Positions 19,245 to 22,443 of a stretch of DNA of 22,443 nucleotides are shown piece after piece. The notes under the pieces are model-generated. The model had not been told where the DNA came from and did no database searches. It was given only the letters and a program-made list of their open reading frames with translations. Position 1 is the first letter of the stretch. Each line of letters opens with the position of its first letter. Made by a program: the position numbers and the translations under genes. The DNA comes from an uncultured Prevotella sp. (GTDB taxonomy: Bacteria; Bacteroidota; Bacteroidia; Bacteroidales; Bacteroidaceae): positions 1 through 22,443 of the forward strand of contig USPK01000027.1 of the NCBI GenBank assembly GCA_900556465.1, written 5' to 3'.

Positions 19245-22031
19245 TTAGAAATTGTAGGCGACGCTCACGCTAAAGCTGCGGCCGGGGCGGTAACTGCGCG
19301 TGACTTCCTCGATTTCGCTGATGCTGCCGTCGCTACGCGTCACGGTTTCAAACTGCTTGAAGTTGACCTTCTCGCCCAGGATGTCCTTCGCGCCGACCTT
19401 GACATTCCATTTCCCGAAGTCTTTCGATACGTTCAGGTCGAGCGAGTTGCGCGGCATCTCGTAGGAGTCGGGCACCTTGACCGTCTGGTCGCCCGTCGTG
19501 CCCAGGTTGCGGCCCACACCAATCAAGCGCTTGCCGATGCGGTTATAGAGCAGGCTGGCATTCCAATCCTTGTGCGAATAGAAGATACCGAGGTTGACCA
19601 GATAGGGTGACTGCCCCTGCATCGGGCGGTCTTCCTGGTTCACTACATCCTTACCGAACTCGACCTTGCTCTTAATGAGCGAGCCGTTGAAAACAAGGGT
19701 GAAGTCCTTCAACCCCATGAAGGCAAGGTTCTTGCGTATGTCGAGCTCCAGGCCGAAGCAGTAAGCGCGGTCGGCGTTCTGGTAAGAATAGATGAGCTCT
19801 GTTCCGCCGGCTACGGTGTAAGTCCACTCAATCGGGTCGCTAAAGTTCTTGTAGAAGCCGGCCAGGCTGATTTGGTCGCCGCGCGAGGGGTACCACTCGT
19901 AGCGCAGGTCCAGGTTGTCCACGTAGCAGGAGCGCAGGTCGACGTTGCCTTGCACGCTGCTGGCCAAGTCGAAGTCGTAGAACACCGAGGGGGACACTTC
20001 GCGGAACTCGGCACGGTTGACCGAGCGGCCGTAGGCCAGGCGCAACTGATGGTCGAGCGACAATTTATAGGTCATATTGATCGAGGGGAAGAAATCGTCC
20101 CCGTCGTAAAAGCGACTAAGCGGGCTCTCCACGTCATCGCGCGTGTTGCGAATGAGCTCCATGCGGTAGTGCTCGAAACGGACGCCGGTGTAAATGTTCA
20201 AGGCGCCGAGGGGCAGGTTCACGGCCACGTAGCCGCTTGCAATGAGCTGGTTGCCCTTGTAATCGTTCGTCATGCGCGTGTCGTCCTTCAGGTAGAGGCC
20301 GTCCTCACCGTAGTTGCCGTCGAGCATAAGCTGGGTCGGAATGTCCATATACTGAAAGCCGTGGGGCAAGGTGTTCGTGCCGGGGTGCCAGCCGTAGATG
20401 AAGCTGCGCGTGCGGTACTTGCGCGTGCGGTACTCGCCGTAGGCACCGGCCAGGATTTCGGGATTGACGTTCAAGCCCTCCCAGGCGTAGCGATAGTTCA
20501 CGCTGGCGGAAGCGATGTGCTCGTCGAGACGTGTGAACTCGCGGCTGATGTCGTTGCCGGTCGGGATGCTCAGGCTGTCGGAGTTCAGCGCGTTGTCCCT
20601 ACGGTAGCGACGGCGGTCGGGCAGGTTGCGGTTGGCATAGGCATAGCCCACGTTCCAGTCCAGGCGGCTTTGTGCCCAGGCGTACTTGCTGGTGAACTGC
20701 GTGTTGTACGTCGTGCGGCTGCTGTAATAGTATTCGGCGCTCTCCTCGCGGTTGCTCTGCGCGTTGAAACCGGTACGGAAGGTGTAGCGACTCGTGCCGA
20801 GCTGGTTGAAAATGTTTTTCCACTCATAGCGACCGGCGCCCTTGCCCGGAACGAACGTCAGGTTGAGCATCGCCCCAAGGCGCACATTGTGGTTGTACTG
20901 ACGGTCCGTGCTGTGACGCAGGTAGTTGCTGCGGTCGTGCGTCACGTCGTAAGCGCCGAAGAGGGAGTTCTCCATCGGACTGTACGTCTTGTAAGAGTTG
21001 CTGTAGTTGAGCGCACCGAGCAGGGCGAAGACGCCGCCCCCCTCGAGCTCGCGGCTACGGTTCAGGTTGGCGCTGAGCGAGAAATCGCCCACGGGCGAAA
21101 AGCGTGAGAGCTTCCAGTCGTTGTTCAAGCCGTTGGCCAGCAGGTCAATATTCTCCGAGCCGGGGAGCGTGGCGAGCTGGGCGCCCATACCGCCCTGGAG
21201 CGAGCGGAAACCGTTGTCGAAACCGAGGAAATCGGTCCCGCTGCCCTTGGGAGAAAGGAAGGTGCGGAAGTGCGTACGTCCGTTCACGCTGCCGCTTACG
21301 CTGATGGAGGCCGTGTTTTCGTTCGGCACGTCTTTCGTATCGATCAGGATGAAGCCGCCACTGAAGTCGGCCGGGTACTGCGGCGCGGGCGACTTGATGA
21401 TTTGCATGTTGTCCACCTGGCCAGAGGGAATGATGTCGAACGAAAAGGCACGCGAATCGGCCTCGGTCGAAGGAACGGCGCTGCCGTTGATCCACACATT
21501 GTTATAACGCTGCGACAGGCCGCGGACCATGACAAACTTCTCGTCGATAATGGAAATGCCCGGCACGCGGCGAATCACTTCCGACGCGTCCTTGTCCTGC
21601 GTCCGCGCAATCTGTTGCGCCGAAACGCCGCTCTGCACCACGAGGCTGTTGCGCTGGACCGCCACGACGGCGTTCTCGGTGTTCCGCTTCGCGGTGGCTG
21701 TCACCGTGGCCGTGCCCAGTGCCGTCTCGAACAGCTCCATAGGGATGACGAGCACCGAATCGATGCGGGCGGGATTGACCGTCATGGTCACTTTCTTGTA
21801 GGAGATATAGCTGACGGTCAGCGTATAGTTGCGCTGGCCGAGACCGTTGATTTCAAAATAGCCCTCCAGGTCGGTCGTAGCCGAACGCTCTGCCTGAACC
21901 ACGCGGACGGTGGCCCCGATGAGCGCCTCGCCGCTTTGGGCGTCGACCACCCGGCCCTTCAACACTGCCGCCTGCAGGCCTGTCGCGCACAGCAGGAGTA
22001 CAAACAACAAGATTTCTTTCAATCGAACCAT
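19245..22031 (-). CDS. TonB-dependent outer-membrane receptor
   Basis: A 928-residue outer-membrane transporter. The signal peptide ends near residue 21 (TGLQA-AV). A carboxypeptidase-regulatory-like beta-sandwich at about 23-105 follows (LKGRVVDAQSGEALIGATVRV... YTLTVSYISYK). The plug domain at about 130-260 contains DASEVIRRVPGISIIDEKFVMVRGL, NVWINGSAVPSTEADSRAFSFDIIPSG and SGGFILIDTKD. The rest is a 22-strand-type barrel ending in a terminal aromatic strand (SVSVAYNF). The start at 22031 is preferred over an in-frame ATG 33 bases upstream, which would precede the signal peptide with polar residues and overlap the promoter box. There is no SusD neighbour, so it is not a classical SusCD glycan importer. 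The lipoprotein gene downstream is its likely partner. Confidence 0.92.
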   Translation of the reverse strand: MVRLKEILLFVLLLCATGLQAAVLKGRVVDAQSGEALIGATVRVVQAERSATTDLEGYFEINGLGQRNYTLTVSYISYKKVTMTVNPARIDSVLVIPMELFETALGTATVTATAKRNTENAVVAVQRNSLVVQSGVSAQQIARTQDKDASEVIRRVPGISIIDEKFVMVRGLSQRYNNVWINGSAVPSTEADSRAFSFDIIPSGQVDNMQIIKSPAPQYPADFSGGFILIDTKDVPNENTASISVSGSVNGRTHFRTFLSPKGSGTDFLGFDNGFRSLQGGMGAQLATLPGSENIDLLANGLNNDWKLSRFSPVGDFSLSANLNRSRELEGGGVFALLGALNYSNSYKTYSPMENSLFGAYDVTHDRSNYLRHSTDRQYNHNVRLGAMLNLTFVPGKGAGRYEWKNIFNQLGTSRYTFRTGFNAQSNREESAEYYYSSRTTYNTQFTSKYAWAQSRLDWNVGYAYANRNLPDRRRYRRDNALNSDSLSIPTGNDISREFTRLDEHIASASVNYRYAWEGLNVNPEILAGAYGEYRTRKYRTRSFIYGWHPGTNTLPHGFQYMDIPTQLMLDGNYGEDGLYLKDDTRMTNDYKGNQLIASGYVAVNLPLGALNIYTGVRFEHYRMELIRNTRDDVESPLSRFYDGDDFFPSINMTYKLSLDHQLRLAYGRSVNRAEFREVSPSVFYDFDLASSVQGNVDLRSCYVDNLDLRYEWYPSRGDQISLAGFYKNFSDPIEWTYTVAGGTELIYSYQNADRAYCFGLELDIRKNLAFMGLKDFTLVFNGSLIKSKVEFGKDVVNQEDRPMQGQSPYLVNLGIFYSHKDWNASLLYNRIGKRLIGVGRNLGTTGDQTVKVPDSYEMPRNSLDLNVSKDFGKWNVKVGAKDILGEKVNFKQFETVTRSDGSISEIEEVTRSYRPGRSFSVSVAYNF

Positions 22032-22061
22032 AGATAATTTCAGGGTTACTGTTTTCGAGTG

Positions 22062-22069
22062 CAAATTTC
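22062..22069 (-). promoter_or_regulatory. Probable -7 promoter box of the TonB receptor operon
   Basis: GAAATTTG on the minus strand differs from TAnnTTTG at its first base and has no evident -33 TTTG. It lies 31 bases before the chosen start codon and just downstream of the TTGTnACAA array, so it may depend on an activator bound there. Confidence 0.4.
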
Positions 22070-22077
22070 CCCTTTCC

Positions 22078-22163
22078 TTGTTACAAAGCCCTTGCGGCCT
22101 TGTGACAAGTCGTTACGGCCAGGTGACAATATACGGACGCCTTGTTACAGTGCGGCAATAAGG
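22078..22163 (-). promoter_or_regulatory. Array of TTGTnACAA sites upstream of the TonB receptor
   Basis: TTGTTACAA at 22078, TTGTGACAA at 22100, AGGTGACAA at 22121 and TTGTTACAG at 22142 are spaced 22, 21 and 21 bases. Each is followed six or so bases later by a CGG-containing stretch, so the whole 21-base unit recurs. A fifth exact site, TTGTCACAA, lies at 22231-22239. TTGTnACAA is its own reverse complement, as expected for a dimeric regulator's operator, and the spacing keeps all tandem copies on one helix face. The regulator is unknown. Confidence 0.55.
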
Positions 22164-22443
22164 CAAAGTGAAAGCGCGAAGTCGGGATTTCGGGGTAGAA
22201 AGACAGGATGCGCGAGCAGAATGACAGCATTTGTCACAAACGCGACTACCGCTCCCCGAACGGGGCCGGAAAGAAGAAAAAACGGGACACGCGTCCGGGC
22301 TACGGGCCCTATTCCCGTAAAAACGGGGCTAAGGCCAGTTTTTACGAGCCTTAGCCCCGTGATTCGGAAAACTATGCGCGGCGAAGCGGGCACTCCGGCC
22401 CGACGCCGCGAAAATAGCGGCCGCTGCAGGCGGCGCCGGTGCC
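22164..22443. other. Far-upstream intergenic region at the right edge
   Basis: No credible gene. The stretch holds the isolated TTGTCACAA at 22231-22239, the 21-nt repeat site at 22298-22360, and GC-rich sequence to the end. A minus-strand frame over part of it merely translates the repeats. Confidence 0.55.
22298..22360 (-). repeat. 21-nt-period repeat with internal inversions, site 3
   Basis: Three consecutive 21-base units on the minus strand start at 22360, 22339 and 22318. The first begins ACGGGGCTAAGGCTCGT. The second is an inverted copy (its plus strand reads ACGGGGCTAAGGCC). The third begins ACGGGAATAGGGCCCGT, nearly the unit at 9075. Nested inverted repeats result: ACGGGGCTAAGG/CCTTAGCCCCGT and CGTAAAAAC/GTTTTTACG. 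Confidence 0.75.

Noticed and set aside
22145..22393. 82-codon minus-strand frame near the right edge
   Set aside because: It covers repeat DNA and the TTGTnACAA site; no conserved features or promoter.

Overview
The window reads as chromosomal DNA of a GC-rich member of the Bacteroidota, most likely order Bacteroidales. I infer this from the promoters, which repeatedly show TTTG or TTG, about 20 bases, then TAnnTTTG. The gene content agrees: a clostripain-family (C11) protease tail, a DUF4369 lipoprotein, dipeptidyl peptidase IV, GH20 hexosaminidase, a TonB-dependent receptor with a carboxypeptidase-like N-terminal domain, and a lipoprotein whose acidic residues follow the lipid-bearing Cys. 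GC is roughly 60 % by eye. I cannot name the species. I see no rRNA, tRNA, insertion sequence, integrase or CRISPR array.

Layout, left to right. 3-455 (+): 3' end of a C11 peptidase. 511-1299 (+): a DivIC/FtsB-type division protein and a small four-helix membrane protein, apparently one operon with a promoter almost touching the first ATG. 1441-2148 (+): DUF4369 lipoprotein. 2365-4569 (+): secreted DPP IV. 8516-4708 (-): a three-gene O-acetylation cassette of two SGNH proteins and an MBOAT acyltransferase. 8893-8642 (-): small conserved protein. 9293-10096 (+): acyl-ACP thioesterase, converging on 12126-10099 (-), a secreted beta-hexosaminidase. 12299-12739 (+): acidic hypothetical protein. 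15530-12827 (-): queuosine operon yhhQ-queC-flavodoxin/ferredoxin-queF. 17032-15836 (-): a lone trpB. 22031-17615 (-): a TonB-dependent receptor and a probably surface-exposed beta-helix lipoprotein.

The most striking element is upstream of trpB on the minus strand. A 27-codon leader peptide with tandem Trp codons (17265-17182) is followed by a strong intrinsic terminator (17156-17113). Hand folding also gives the alternative pairings expected of a classical ribosome-mediated trp attenuator: 1:2, 2:3 and 3:4. Other signals of interest are a 21-nt-period GC-rich repeat in three intergenic regions, with a 36-bp perfect palindrome at 15747-15782; an array of TTGTnACAA-like sites at about 21-nt spacing upstream of the TonB receptor; a ferredoxin-like electron carrier between queC and queF; and a terminator hairpin embedded in the 3' end of the convergent thioesterase gene.
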